DNA of 64,000 bases from assembly GCF_000285555.1 (NCBI RefSeq), contig NZ_HE610996.1, forward strand, positions 96,457-160,456. Reading direction: 5' to 3'. Both the position numbers and the translations under genes were made by a program. Source of the DNA: Kurthia massiliensis. Its GTDB lineage: Bacteria; Bacillota; Bacilli; Bacillales_A; Planococcaceae. Position 1 is the first letter of the stretch; every line of letters begins with the position of its first letter. This document shows positions 46,268 to 55,551 of this stretch, in pieces. The notes beneath the pieces were generated by a model. That model made no database searches. It was given only the letters and a program-made list of their open reading frames with translations, and had not been told where the DNA came from.

Positions 46268-46341
46268 TACCCATAGTGTACCAAAATTTCTCATAGTCGT
46301 GTATGACTTGGCAGAAAAATCATTTTTGAGGAGGTCATGGC

Positions 46342-47202
46342 TTGAAACTTAAAAATATTTTATTCATTATGTTAGGTGCGGCGCTTTATTCATTCGGTCT
46401 CGTTAATTTCAATATGGAAAACGAGCTCGGTGAAGGTGGAATCACCGGCGTAACGTTAATTTTATACTTCGTCTTTAAACTCGATCCAGCAATTATGAAT
46501 ATTATTTTGAACATTCCAATGTTTATTATTGGTTGGAAAATTCTCGGTCGTCGCTCGTTCGTTTACACATTAGTCGGCACAATTTCTGTTTCAGTATTCA
46601 TCAAAGTGTTCCAAAACATAAACTTCCATATCGACTTACATGACGATATGTTACTTGTGACATTACTAGCAGGTGCATTTTTAGGTGGCGGTCTCGGTAT
46701 TGTATTCCGCTACGGTGGCACGACGGGCGGTGCTGATATTATCGCGCGTGTCGTGCATAAATATTTCGGCTGGTCGATGGGCAAAACGATGCTCTTAATC
46801 GATGCCATCGTTATTACGTTATCGATGCTCACTTATTTAAATGCCCGTACGACGATTTATACGCTCGTGTTCGTATTCGTTTGTGCAAAAGTAATCGACT
46901 TCGTACAAGAAGGGGCCTACGCCGCACGTGGTGCCTTTATTATCTCTTCTGAATATGAAGCGATTTCTGCCAAAATTGCGAAACAATTAGACCGTGGTGT
47001 TACGTTGTTACATGGCAATGGCTATTATACACGTGAAGAAAAACGTGTCATTTATTGTGTCGTTTCTAAAAACGAATTGTTCAAGCTTAAATCGATTGTC
47101 AACGGCATCGATCCACATGCCTTTATGACAATTTCAGAAGTCCATGATGTAGCCGGTGAAGGATTTACATTAGACGACAAAAAACAACCAATTGAACGCT
47201 AA
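46342..47202 (+). CDS. ypjC: YitT family membrane protein (YpjC)
   Basis: A 286-aa protein with five to six membrane helices (about 1-205) and a C-terminal soluble DUF2179 domain (from about 215, RGVTLLHGNGYYTREEKRVIYCV). It carries the YitT signature GIVFRYGGTTGGADIIARV. Transport of an unknown substrate is assumed for the family. The start must be TTG 46342, seven bases after GAGGAGG; the intervening ATG is followed by a stop. Confidence 0.9.
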   Translation: MKLKNILFIMLGAALYSFGLVNFNMENELGEGGITGVTLILYFVFKLDPAIMNIILNIPMFIIGWKILGRRSFVYTLVGTISVSVFIKVFQNINFHIDLHDDMLLVTLLAGAFLGGGLGIVFRYGGTTGGADIIARVVHKYFGWSMGKTMLLIDAIVITLSMLTYLNARTTIYTLVFVFVCAKVIDFVQEGAYAARGAFIISSEYEAISAKIAKQLDRGVTLLHGNGYYTREEKRVIYCVVSKNELFKLKSIVNGIDPHAFMTISEVHDVAGEGFTLDDKKQPIER

Positions 47203-47215
47203 TTACTATATTTCT

Positions 47216-47243
47216 AAAGCATTGCGCAAAAGCAATGCTTTTA
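47216..47243 (+). terminator. Terminator of ypjC
   Basis: AAAGCATTGC pairs with GCAATGCTTT, followed by TATTG. Confidence 0.75.
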
Positions 47244-47251
47244 TTGTATAC

Positions 47252-47285
47252 AAAAAAGGTGAGCCGCATTTGCGACTCACCTTTT
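47252..47285 (-). terminator. Terminator of the NlpC/P60 gene
   Basis: Leftward, AAAGGTGAGTCGC pairs with GCGGCTCACCTTT (one G-U) around AAAT, followed by T residues. Confidence 0.85.
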
Positions 47286-47304
47286 GCTTTATATATCGCT
47301 ATGA

Positions 47305-48033
47305 TTAGCGGAATGTACCGTAACCAACGATACGCTTGTTCCAGTAACCATCGTAAAGGTTAGAATATTTTACTTGTTTGCCTGCAGCGTGAAGTAATTT
47401 ATTATTACCTGCATACAGTGCTACGTGAGATACACCTCTACCAGATGTGTTGAAGAATACTAAATCGCCTACTTGTAAGTTAGCTTTAGAGATCTTTTTA
47501 GAAGCCGAGTATTGTGCAGCTGATGTACGTGGTAATGATTTACCTAGTGCATTTCTATAAACGTAGCTTGTGAAACCTGAGCAGTCAAAGCCAGATGGTG
47601 TTGTACCACCCCATACGTAGCGTACGCCTAAGAAACGTGCACCGTAAGAAATTGCAGAGCTTACTGAACTTGTTGTGCTTGATACTTTTTGTACAGCTGC
47701 TTTAGAAGTAGCGAAGTATTTCGCATTCATCCAACCTGATTTACCTGAAGCAGTACCGTAGTACCAAGTTGTACCGTTTACGACTGTTTTTTTCGATACG
47801 TTTACTTGCTTACCATTTTTTAATGTTTGTACTTTTGCTGAAGTTGCGCTTGCTGATTTACGCATATTTAATGTACCGTCTGAAGATGATACGAATAATT
47901 TTGCTTTGTAAGCTGTTACTGATGCCGCTTGTGCTGTTGTTGGTTGTGCTGAAAGTGTTGTTGTCGTTGCGACACCTGTGAAGCCTACCGTTAATGCTAA
48001 TGCTAATGAAGATAAAGTTTTTGTAAATGTCAT
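47305..48033 (-). CDS. Secreted SH3b-NlpC/P60 peptidoglycan endopeptidase
   Basis: A 242-aa exported cell-wall hydrolase: Sec signal peptide (1 to about 36, likely cut after AQA), bacterial SH3 domain (about 45-110) and NlpC/P60 domain (about 125-242) with catalytic C151, H203 and H215. Such enzymes cut D-Glu to diaminopimelate or lysine crosslink peptides (LytE/CwlO-like). A WalR-type box about 135 bp upstream suggests WalRK control, as for other autolysins. The ribosome binding site GGAG is 12 bases from ATG 48033. It is inserted between ypjC and ypjA homologues. Confidence 0.93.
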   Translation of the reverse strand: MTFTKTLSSLALALTVGFTGVATTTTLSAQPTTAQAASVTAYKAKLFVSSSDGTLNMRKSASATSAKVQTLKNGKQVNVSKKTVVNGTTWYYGTASGKSGWMNAKYFATSKAAVQKVSSTTSSVSSAISYGARFLGVRYVWGGTTPSGFDCSGFTSYVYRNALGKSLPRTSAAQYSASKKISKANLQVGDLVFFNTSGRGVSHVALYAGNNKLLHAAGKQVKYSNLYDGYWNKRIVGYGTFR

Positions 48034-48167
48034 AATGTATTTGTTCTCCGTTTCATGTTTCGTTTAGTTGATTTATATAATAATGTTGTTATGTTTAAAT
48101 TTTAGTTTGTGTTGCTTTTCACAAGTACTACTTTACACAATCAACAATACGATAAGAGAACAAAACG

Positions 48168-48184
48168 ATTACAGAAATGTAACA
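48168..48184 (-). promoter_or_regulatory. WalR-type binding site upstream of the NlpC/P60 gene
   Basis: Leftward TGTTAC-ATTTC-TGTAAT fits the WalR consensus TGT[AT]A[ATC]-N5-TGT[AT]A[ATC] at every position. It lies in the 253-bp gap upstream of a cell-wall endopeptidase, the usual WalR target class. Confidence 0.65.
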
Positions 48185-48245
48185 AAAACAAGACATTCTA
48201 TGACAAAAAATGATATTTAATTGATTATGAAAACGCCAAAAAAAC

Positions 48246-48282
48246 AAAAAAACACCAATTTCTAATAGAAATCGGTGTTTTT
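48246..48282 (-). terminator. Terminator of the yugP-like gene
   Basis: Leftward, AAACACCGATTTC pairs with GAAATTGGTGTTT (one G-U), followed by seven T. Confidence 0.85.
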
Positions 48283-48286
48283 CGAC

Positions 48287-48982
48287 TTAATCTTCGTTAT
48301 TATTGCCGCCCATACCTGTGTACATCAGAATTAAACGTAATAATTCCATGACAGCAGTGGCAGCAGCAGCAACGTAAGTCATTGCAGCAGCTGTTAATAC
48401 TTTGCGCGCATGTGGCTCTTCTTGATTGTTAATAATGCCAAGCTCTACGATTTGATTCATCGCTCGCTTCGAAGCATCAAACTCAACCGGTAATGTGACA
48501 ACTTGGAATAACACACCAATCGCTAATAAGACAATACCGATTAGCATCAGTGGCTGCCAAGAAGCAATCGCACCGATCATAATAAAGATCCATGACGCAT
48601 TTGACGAAATGTTCGCCGCTGGTACAAGTTTTGAGCGTACTGTTAAAAATGTGTACGCTTCTTTATGTTGGATCGCATGACCGACTTCGTGCGCTGCAAC
48701 AGCGGTACCCGCTACTGAAGCGTAGTCGTAATTGTCCGCAGATAAGCGAACGACGCGATCTGTTGGATCGTAGTGATCAGAAAGCACACCTTCGACACGT
48801 TCAACACGAACATCTTCTAAACCGTTCATGTCTAAAATGCGGCGCGCAACTTGTGCACCACTCATGTTCGAAGTCGACTGAACTTGTGCATACTTTTTGT
48901 AAGTTGACATAACTTTTCGCTGTGCATAGAGCGGTAAAAGCATTAGCACTGCGAAATAAATGATCATCATCACGATAGACAC
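48287..48982 (-). CDS. Membrane-bound zinc metallopeptidase (YugP-like)
   Basis: A 231-aa membrane protein of the neutral zinc metallopeptidase family (Peptidase_M48-like, YugP). The N-terminal helix is about 3-20, the zinc motif H98-E-V-G-H102 (AAHEVGHAIQH), and two to three further helices follow. Active site and fold are complete, but the substrate is unknown. Membrane protein quality control is a guess from the fold. In B. subtilis yugP lies elsewhere, so this position between ypjA and ypjC is lineage-specific. Confidence 0.87.
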   Translation of the reverse strand: MSIVMMIIYFAVLMLLPLYAQRKVMSTYKKYAQVQSTSNMSGAQVARRILDMNGLEDVRVERVEGVLSDHYDPTDRVVRLSADNYDYASVAGTAVAAHEVGHAIQHKEAYTFLTVRSKLVPAANISSNASWIFIMIGAIASWQPLMLIGIVLLAIGVLFQVVTLPVEFDASKRAMNQIVELGIINNQEEPHARKVLTAAAMTYVAAAATAVMELLRLILMYTGMGGNNNED

Positions 48983-49033
48983 GCTTTACATTCCTCCCAT
49001 AGTTTCATATCTCTATTGTATAAGGCTGAACAA

Positions 49034-49621
49034 CTATTTCGCAAATGAAAGCCTTCTTTTATAGACATAAAATGCGCATAGAATGCAAGCAATAGATAAC
49101 CAAAATGTAAAGTAACCAATTTCATTCATATATTTGTTTAGCATGCTATAAATTGGCATTTGACCGAATACATAATCAATGATTTCATTATGAACAACAA
49201 TGATGGCTGTCACGATAATATGTACAGGTTTGAAATCATACTTCGGAATATAAAGCACTGCTTGTACAGCCATTAAAAAGTGGCTTGCAATAAGCATATA
49301 TGCCGTGATATCTACATTGCCGTCTAATTCGACAATTGCTAACCCATTCATCGCTACCGCCCATAAGCCGTACTTTAAATTTGAAACGAGTGCGAGCGCT
49401 TCGAACAAGCGAAAATGTTTGTTGAACAGCCAGCCGATAATGGCAAAGCAAAAGAATAATGTCGCTGTCGGGCTATCCGGAACGAAAATCCAAAAAATAG
49501 GCGCTGTCCGTTCTAGCTGCCAACCATACCAAATGTAACCGTAAATTGTTCCTCCTATATTAATAAGTAATAAAAGTATTAAAAACCATTTTGCAAATAA
49601 AATTTGTTGAATACGTTGCAT
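49034..49621 (-). CDS. ypjA: YpjA family membrane protein (DUF1405)
   Basis: A 195-aa protein with about six membrane helices, starting at ATG 49621 after AAGGAAGGTG. It belongs to the DUF1405 family; the motif IWYGWQLERTAPIFWIFVPDSP and the segment YGLWAVAMNG are typical. Function unknown. In B. subtilis ypjA follows qcrABC; here it is directly downstream of ypiB, with no qcr genes between. Confidence 0.85.
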   Translation of the reverse strand: MQRIQQILFAKWFLILLLLINIGGTIYGYIWYGWQLERTAPIFWIFVPDSPTATLFFCFAIIGWLFNKHFRLFEALALVSNLKYGLWAVAMNGLAIVELDGNVDITAYMLIASHFLMAVQAVLYIPKYDFKPVHIIVTAIIVVHNEIIDYVFGQMPIYSMLNKYMNEIGYFTFWLSIACILCAFYVYKRRLSFAK

Positions 49622-49663
49622 AAGTCACCTTCCTTCCTTTGATTATATTGGATATGCGCACAT

Positions 49664-49705
49664 TAAAAAAGAGTACTGGCCATTTTTACCAGTACTCTTT
49701 TTTTA
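49664..49705 (-). terminator. Terminator after ypiB
   Basis: AAAAGAGTACTGG pairs perfectly with CCAGTACTCTTTT, with A and T runs on both sides. It overlaps the ypiB stop codon and separates ypiB from ypjA. Confidence 0.9.
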
Positions 49706-50251
49706 TCGTTGTTCATTTAATTGTTTCAGTTGGGCAGATAATGTTAAAAATGTTTCTTTGTCGCCCGCGTCTAATGCTACGTCAATGTCTGCGAGTAATT
49801 TTTGTTGTTGGAACTCATACATACTTTTTTGTAACATACTTTGTGCCACTTTTTTATCTTCAGAAGAAATTTGCATATAAGATGGGATGTATGGATTTTC
49901 TTCTACCACGACTAAATACAAATCGGTCGGTGGTTGTTTCGGGAAATTCAGTTGAATATAAATATCTTTTTCGATGTTCATTCGTAAATCATGAAATGAC
50001 TTTTCTGGATCTGCTGTCATAATATTACCTTTATAAAATCGGAACGGAATACCGCTCGATTCTGTCGTGGACATTACAATTGCACGTGGACAGTAATGTG
50101 CATCTTCTACAAAATGCACGCGACTTAGTAATTCTTCATGACCGACAATATAATTTAAAATCCATACACATTCACGACGTTTGAGATCAAAACGTTTTAA
50201 AAACCAGCGTACGAATGTTTTCTTATCTTTGTTTGAAACCGATGTTTCCAT
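49703..50251 (-). CDS. ypiB: YpiB family protein (UPF0302)
   Basis: A 182-aa soluble protein of the UPF0302 family: N-terminal YpiB domain (about 1-110, VRWFLKRFDLKRRECVWILNY) and a helical C-terminal part (about 140-182) with IDVALDAGDKETFLTLSAQL. Function unknown. It is 20 bases after ypiA in the same transcript and separated from ypjA by a terminator. Normally it leads into the cytochrome bc complex genes, which are missing here. Confidence 0.9.
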   Translation of the reverse strand: METSVSNKDKKTFVRWFLKRFDLKRRECVWILNYIVGHEELLSRVHFVEDAHYCPRAIVMSTTESSGIPFRFYKGNIMTADPEKSFHDLRMNIEKDIYIQLNFPKQPPTDLYLVVVEENPYIPSYMQISSEDKKVAQSMLQKSMYEFQQQKLLADIDVALDAGDKETFLTLSAQLKQLNEQR

Positions 50252-50271
50252 CTATTTATCACTTCCTCAGA

Positions 50272-51531
50272 TTATTGTTCATCAAAACGAGTCAGTAAGT
50301 CTAGCCATTCTTGCGTTTCGGGCTGTAGGTTGTGTAATTTTGTAGCGACTTCTTTCGCTTGCGCATGTTGTCCATCTTCAATTAAGAAGTAAACATATTT
50401 CTCTAAGAAAGCGGCATCTTCATCATGATCTGCATAAGCACTTGCGTAATATTTACGTGCTTTGTCATATTCCTCTAAGCGATCATATGCTTCAGCAGCG
50501 AATGCTGATAGTGTAGACCATTCAAAGTCATCATGTTGAAGTCCTTCAATAATTTCAATTGTTTCTTCATCACGTTCGTCGTGAGACAGCATTGACACAA
50601 GTGCCAATACAGCTTCCATATATTCAGGATCCAGCGCAATCGCTTGACGTAAAAATTGTTCTGCTTCTTCTGGTAAGCTATTTTTGATCGCCATTTTCCC
50701 TGCAAATAAGTACAATTCTTTATCGTACTCATCTCTTGTAATACCCTCTTTAATGACTTCTAATGCCTTTTTATTATTTTCTTGCATTGCATAACTTTGC
50801 GCAAGTAATAAGTATCCGGCGAAGTAATCTGGGTCAAATACTTTTAAGTCTTCTAAATAACGAATCGCTTGTTCAAATTGCTCTGCTTGGAATGCCGCAT
50901 ACGCTGCTCCGAACAGTAAGTCAGCAGACGTTGTATCTTTTAAAGCATGTTGATAATAATGAAGCGCTTCTTCATAAGAACCACCTTGACGGTGAACATC
51001 TGCTAGGCGCTCAATAATACGTACACCGGCAATTTCTTTATCTGTTTCATACAGTTCTTCGTATAAACGAGCCGCTTCTGATAAACGTCCCATTTCCATC
51101 ATTAGCTCTGCTTTCGCAAACAATAATAATGGTTCTGTCGGTAATAAATCCATCGCATGATTAATATGACGTTCTGCGACTTCATATAAACCTTGCATTT
51201 GATAATAATCAGCAAGTGCTAGCAATGCTTGTGGATATTCTTCAGCATCTGCTGATACATCCATTAACAATTCTAACGCTTCATCTTCTTGGTCTAATTC
51301 CATCAGTACGGTCGCACGGTCAATTTTTAGTTGTGCTTCCTCTGGGAATAAATAAACTAAATGCGCATAAATTTCATCCGCTTGTTTCATATAGCCAAAG
51401 TTCATTAAGTAATCAGCCATTTCATATTGCTCATTTGCATCTGCTGATACTAACAAATCTTCAATTGCGTGTTTTAATGCGTGTAAATCGCCATTTTGAA
51501 TAGCGTCAATAACGGGTTGTTGCGTGTTCAT
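50272..51531 (-). CDS. ypiA: TPR-repeat protein YpiA
   Basis: A 419-aa soluble protein made almost entirely of tetratricopeptide repeats (about ten, from residue 30 to 415), for example EEALHYYQHALKDTTSADLL. It is strongly acidic. TPR arrays bind protein partners; the partner is unknown. The gene follows aroA, as in B. subtilis, after a strong terminator, so it probably has its own promoter. ATG 51531 follows AGGTG. Confidence 0.9.
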   Translation of the reverse strand: MNTQQPVIDAIQNGDLHALKHAIEDLLVSADANEQYEMADYLMNFGYMKQADEIYAHLVYLFPEEAQLKIDRATVLMELDQEDEALELLMDVSADAEEYPQALLALADYYQMQGLYEVAERHINHAMDLLPTEPLLLFAKAELMMEMGRLSEAARLYEELYETDKEIAGVRIIERLADVHRQGGSYEEALHYYQHALKDTTSADLLFGAAYAAFQAEQFEQAIRYLEDLKVFDPDYFAGYLLLAQSYAMQENNKKALEVIKEGITRDEYDKELYLFAGKMAIKNSLPEEAEQFLRQAIALDPEYMEAVLALVSMLSHDERDEETIEIIEGLQHDDFEWSTLSAFAAEAYDRLEEYDKARKYYASAYADHDEDAAFLEKYVYFLIEDGQHAQAKEVATKLHNLQPETQEWLDLLTRFDEQ

Positions 51532-51609
51532 AATAACTCACCTGATTCTACGAATTTTGTCATTTATTAATCGTACATGAGGTCGGACGTTTTCACAAGA
51601 AAAATGCCC

Positions 51610-51657
51610 AAAAAAGCATTGCATCATGCGAGTTTGCGCGTAATGCAATGCTTTTAT
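51610..51657 (-). terminator. Terminator of the aro operon
   Basis: AAAGCATTGCAT pairs with ATGCAATGCTTTT across an inner GCGC-rich loop, followed leftward by six T. Confidence 0.85.
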
Positions 51658-51659
51658 CA

Positions 51660-52946
51660 TTAGTATAATTTTTGTAAATCGTCAAAGAATGTTGGATAAG
51701 AGACTGCAATACAATCTGCATCATCTAATTCAACTGCACCATCGGTAATAAGTGCAGCGACCGCGCCCATCATTCCGATACGGTGATCGCCGTATGTACG
51801 AAGACTTGCACCATGTAATGGTGTTGGCCCTTCAATAATCATACCGTCATCCGTAGCTGTAATGTTGGCTCCTAATTTTGTTAGTTCCGCAACGACCGCA
51901 TCAATACGGTTCGTTTCTTTTACTTTCAATTCTTCAGCATCTTTAATGATCGTTTGACCGTTCGCTTGCGTTGCAAGAAGCGCAATAATCGGAATTTCAT
52001 CAATTAGACGTGGAATGACAGCACCACCGATTGTCGTTGCTTGTAATGATGATGTTTTCACAACGATTGTGCCCGTCGGTTCAGCTGCTGCTTCATCGTC
52101 TACCGTAATCGTCATATTGGCACCCATCGCTTCAAGCGCTTCGATAATCCCTGTACGCGTCGGATTTAACCCAACGTTATGCAATGTAATTTCACTCTCT
52201 TTTGCAAGTGCACCAGCTACTAGGAAAAAGGCTGCTGATGAAATATCGCCTGGTACAGAGACGTGCGTTGCAGATAGCTTTTGACCACCTTTAAACGTAA
52301 TGACGCCATCTTCTGATGTAATAGTTGCACCGAATTGGCGAAGCATACGTTCTGTATGGTCACGAGATGGTTCATCTTCACGTACGATTGTCGTACCATC
52401 TGCATTTAAAGCTGCTAATAAAATAGCTGATTTTACTTGTGCACTTGCAACAGGCATTTTGTAATCAATCGGTGTTAACGTTTTCCCTTTCACAGCAAGC
52501 GGTGTATATTGACCATCTGAACGTCCTGTAATGTGCGCGTCCATTTCACGTAATGGATTAATGACGCGTTTCATTGGACGTTTACCGATTGATGCATCGC
52601 CGTTTAATACAGCGTGTACTTTTGAACCTGCAAGTAACCCTAACATCAAGCGTGTCGTCGTGCCAGAATTACCTGTATATAAAATGTCTGTTGGCTCTTG
52701 CCAAGCATCCATGCCATCACTTTTAATCGTGACGTTCGTATCATTTAACGTAATATCGACGCCTAATTTACGGAAACAATCAATCGTACTTAAACAATCA
52801 TCTCCTAATAAAAAGCCATCGATCGTCGTCGTACCTTTCGCAATCGCACCGAACATAATCGAACGGTGAGAAATAGATTTATCTCCTGGTACTGTAATTG
52901 TTCCCTTCAAAGAAGGCTTTTGAAATTGTAACGTTTTTGACGTCAT
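51660..52946 (-). CDS. aroA: 5-enolpyruvylshikimate-3-phosphate synthase
   Basis: A 428-aa shikimate-pathway enzyme joining shikimate-3-phosphate and phosphoenolpyruvate. N-terminal [15 protein letters not shown] and the [13 protein letters not shown] loop are complete, with [12 protein letters not shown] nearby and the catalytic Asp-Glu region in RLIDEIPI. Motifs such as [10 protein letters not shown] and AGSKV suggest the class II type of Gram-positive bacteria. The start has GGAGG eight bases upstream. Called aroE in B. subtilis. It is the last gene of the aroC-to-aroA operon. Confidence 0.96.
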   Translation of the reverse strand: MTSKTLQFQKPSLKGTITVPGDKSISHRSIMFGAIAKGTTTIDGFLLGDDCLSTIDCFRKLGVDITLNDTNVTIKSDGMDAWQEPTDILYTGNSGTTTRLMLGLLAGSKVHAVLNGDASIGKRPMKRVINPLREMDAHITGRSDGQYTPLAVKGKTLTPIDYKMPVASAQVKSAILLAALNADGTTIVREDEPSRDHTERMLRQFGATITSEDGVITFKGGQKLSATHVSVPGDISSAAFFLVAGALAKESEITLHNVGLNPTRTGIIEALEAMGANMTITVDDEAAAEPTGTIVVKTSSLQATTIGGAVIPRLIDEIPIIALLATQANGQTIIKDAEELKVKETNRIDAVVAELTKLGANITATDDGMIIEGPTPLHGASLRTYGDHRIGMMGAVAALITDGAVELDDADCIAVSYPTFFDDLQKLY

Positions 52947-52963
52947 AGAAAAGTCCTCCTTTA

Positions 52964-54061
52964 CTACGCAATATAATATTCATACGGACTGCGTGATTCG
53001 ATACACGCGGCCGCACGTTTACGATCTTCTTCATCCGTAAAGCTTACGACTAAAATCCCGAACACATCTTCACGTGTTTCAACGATTCGAATGTTCGTAA
53101 TGCTAATACGTTCTTGTGCAAGAAGTGCCGTCACTTCTGCAATGCTACCAGGGTGGTCAGGAACATCGATATATAAGTCGAATGTCGAGAACATCGCACC
53201 TTGTGTCAGTGGTAGTTCATCACGGAAATGTTTCGCTTCTGCAAAAAATGCTGTTAACTCCGCTTCGTCGTCGCGCTCTAAAATCGTTTCTACACGACGC
53301 ATTTCAGCTTGCCAGCGATGAAGTTGTTCTAAAATATGCTTTTTGTTTTGCTGCAAAATATCGCTCCACATTTGTGGGTTAGAGGCGGCGATTCGCGTCA
53401 TATCTCGGAAACCACCAGCCGCTAATTGTTTTGTCAGCTGATTTTGTTCATTTTCTTCTGATAATTGATGAACGAGTGATGCCGCTACAATATGTGGAAA
53501 ATGCGACACAATCGATGTCATATGATCGTGCTCTTCCGCATCAACGACCATCAACTTGGCGTTCGTAAGCTTTAACAGTTCACGCAGTTGTGCAACTTTT
53601 TTGTCTGACTCTTGTGCTAGTGGCGTTAACATATAATATGCATTTTCAAACAAAATCGGTTTCGCCGCAAGTACCCCACTTTTATGCGAGCCTGCCATCG
53701 GATGTCCGCCGATAAATGAAATGCCTCGTGCTGCTAACTCTTCTGCCTTTTGCATAATGAGCCCTTTCGTACTGCCCGTATCAGAAATAATAATATTTGG
53801 TGGTAACTCCCAATCTTTCAATTGCTCCATCCAGTGCAATGTGGCATTGACTGGTGTCGCAAAAATACAAACATCAACATAACGAATCGCTTGCTGTAGA
53901 TCATTGGTCGTTTCATGAACGACCCCTAACACTTTTGCACTTTGAAGCGTATCTGGATTTTCATCATAACCGATCACCCAATTTTGCGGTGATTTTTGTA
54001 GAGCGAGTGCGACAGAGCCGCCAATGAGTCCGAGCCCTACGATCAGAACGGTTTGTCTCAA
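52964..54061 (-). CDS. tyrA: Prephenate dehydrogenase with ACT domain
   Basis: A 365-aa enzyme that oxidises prephenate to 4-hydroxyphenylpyruvate for tyrosine. The dinucleotide-binding loop is GLGLIGGS (9-16), the catalytic part has SDTGSTKG and [12 protein letters not shown], and a C-terminal ACT domain (about 295-365) probably binds tyrosine. The start is TTG 54061, which overlaps the hisC TGA as TTGA; AAAGGCG inside hisC is the ribosome binding site. Translational coupling with hisC is likely. Confidence 0.95.
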   Translation of the reverse strand: MRQTVLIVGLGLIGGSVALALQKSPQNWVIGYDENPDTLQSAKVLGVVHETTNDLQQAIRYVDVCIFATPVNATLHWMEQLKDWELPPNIIISDTGSTKGLIMQKAEELAARGISFIGGHPMAGSHKSGVLAAKPILFENAYYMLTPLAQESDKKVAQLRELLKLTNAKLMVVDAEEHDHMTSIVSHFPHIVAASLVHQLSEENEQNQLTKQLAAGGFRDMTRIAASNPQMWSDILQQNKKHILEQLHRWQAEMRRVETILERDDEAELTAFFAEAKHFRDELPLTQGAMFSTFDLYIDVPDHPGSIAEVTALLAQERISITNIRIVETREDVFGILVVSFTDEEDRKRAAACIESRSPYEYYIA

Positions 54062-55161
54062 GCAAGTACGCCTTTTGTTGCTAAAATGTCTTCAAGTTGT
54101 GCAAGTAAGCCAGCGTTTTGTTCTTCCGTACCGATTGTGACACGTAAATAGTTTGGTACACCTAATGCAGCACCGCTACGAACGATATAACCGCGAGACA
54201 TTAATTCTTGGAATACTTCATTACTGTCTGCTTTAATTTCGAATAAGATGAAGTTTGTATCACTTGGGTAGTAATCTAAACCGTGACGTTCACAAAATGC
54301 TACGTATTGTTTTTTGCCGGCTTTATTGACAGCGCGACATTTTTCAATGTAATCTTGGTCACTTAGTGCGATTGGCACGATTACTTGTGATAACACTGTG
54401 TTATTGAATGGTGCGCGTACAGGATCTAATTTACGTACGAGTGCTTCTTGACCGATCGCATAACCGACACGGAATGCTGCTAAGCCGTAAGCTTTTGAGA
54501 ACGTACGCATTAATAATAAGTTTGGATATTGTTTATAAAGTGGTAATGTATCTGGATAATTTGGATCTGTTACGTATTCGATATATGCTTCATCAAGTAC
54601 GACTAATACATCTGCTGGTAATTTTGCTAAGAAGTTTTCAATAGCTGAACGGTTCGTCACGCCACCTGTTGGATTGTTCGGGCTGCAAATCCATACGACT
54701 GATGTGTTGTCATCTACTTGTGCTAGCATTGCATCTAAATCATGTTCGCGTTTATCGTTTAGCGGTACTTCGCGTACTTCTGCGCCTTCGATTTGTGCGT
54801 TTAATTTATATTGTGAGAATGTTGGTTTTGCCATGACTGTGTTTGTGCCAGGTCCTAATAATGAACGTGAAATAATGCTAATGATTTCATCTGAGCCATT
54901 CCCGAATAATAAATCGCGTTCTGGTACACCTGCATGTTCGGCAACAGCTGTACGCATATTTTGTGCGTAGCCGTCTGGATAAATCGCAAAGTTGAAGTCT
55001 GTTTCTTTTAAAAATGCGTTTACTTTTGGTGAACAACCTAGTGGGTTTTCATTTGATGCTAATTTTGTAATTTCTTCTAGACCGAATTCACGTTTTACCG
55101 CATCAATTGGTTTACCTGGTTCATAAGCTTTTAATCCTTTAACAGTTTCTTTCCATTTCAT
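54058..55161 (-). CDS. hisC: Histidinol-phosphate / aromatic aminotransferase
   Basis: A 367-aa fold type I PLP enzyme. The PLP lysine is in RTFSKAYGLAAFRVGY and the Asp/Tyr pair in VVLDEAYIEYV. In this operon position the B. subtilis enzyme transaminates both histidinol phosphate and the tyrosine and phenylalanine keto acids. No other his genes are in the window, so the aromatic role fits the context. It lies 27 bases after aroH where trpEDCFBA would be expected. ATG 55161 follows GAGGCG. Confidence 0.95.
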   Translation of the reverse strand: MKWKETVKGLKAYEPGKPIDAVKREFGLEEITKLASNENPLGCSPKVNAFLKETDFNFAIYPDGYAQNMRTAVAEHAGVPERDLLFGNGSDEIISIISRSLLGPGTNTVMAKPTFSQYKLNAQIEGAEVREVPLNDKREHDLDAMLAQVDDNTSVVWICSPNNPTGGVTNRSAIENFLAKLPADVLVVLDEAYIEYVTDPNYPDTLPLYKQYPNLLLMRTFSKAYGLAAFRVGYAIGQEALVRKLDPVRAPFNNTVLSQVIVPIALSDQDYIEKCRAVNKAGKKQYVAFCERHGLDYYPSDTNFILFEIKADSNEVFQELMSRGYIVRSGAALGVPNYLRVTIGTEEQNAGLLAQLEDILATKGVLA

Positions 55162-55188
55162 CCTAAATCGCCTCTTTATAAAAAATGT

Positions 55189-55551
55189 TTATTTCACTAA
55201 ATCTGGTCGTAATTTAATGGCATCATTTAAATAAATGTGCTGAATATCTTTTTGTGCCACTTCTGTTTCAACGTTTACCATTAAACGGATACATAGTGGC
55301 AATGCTCCTTCAACATTCATCTCATGCATGCACATAACTGGCACGTAATCCCAGCCTTCATATGTACGGACAGCTTTTGCTGGAAAAGCGCTCGTAATGT
55401 CCGGTGTTGTTGTCGCAATAACCGATGATACTTGTGATGGTTCAATATTGTTTGCTTCAATAATTGCGGTTAATAATGTTGTCGTTTCAGCTAATACAGC
55501 TGTCGCCTCATCTTCTTGAACGGTAATCGCTCCTCGAATCCCTCGAATCAT
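55189..55551 (-). CDS. aroH: Chorismate mutase, AroH type
   Basis: A 120-aa trimeric-type monofunctional chorismate mutase that makes prephenate. The B. subtilis active-site residues have counterparts: Arg in MIRGIRGA (residue 7), Glu in CMHEMNV and Arg in CIRLMVNV. The ATG overlaps the aroB stop as ATGA. It supplies tyrA immediately downstream; no phenylalanine branch gene (pheA) is in the window. Confidence 0.95.
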   Translation of the reverse strand: MIRGIRGAITVQEDEATAVLAETTTLLTAIIEANNIEPSQVSSVIATTTPDITSAFPAKAVRTYEGWDYVPVMCMHEMNVEGALPLCIRLMVNVETEVAQKDIQHIYLNDAIKLRPDLVK

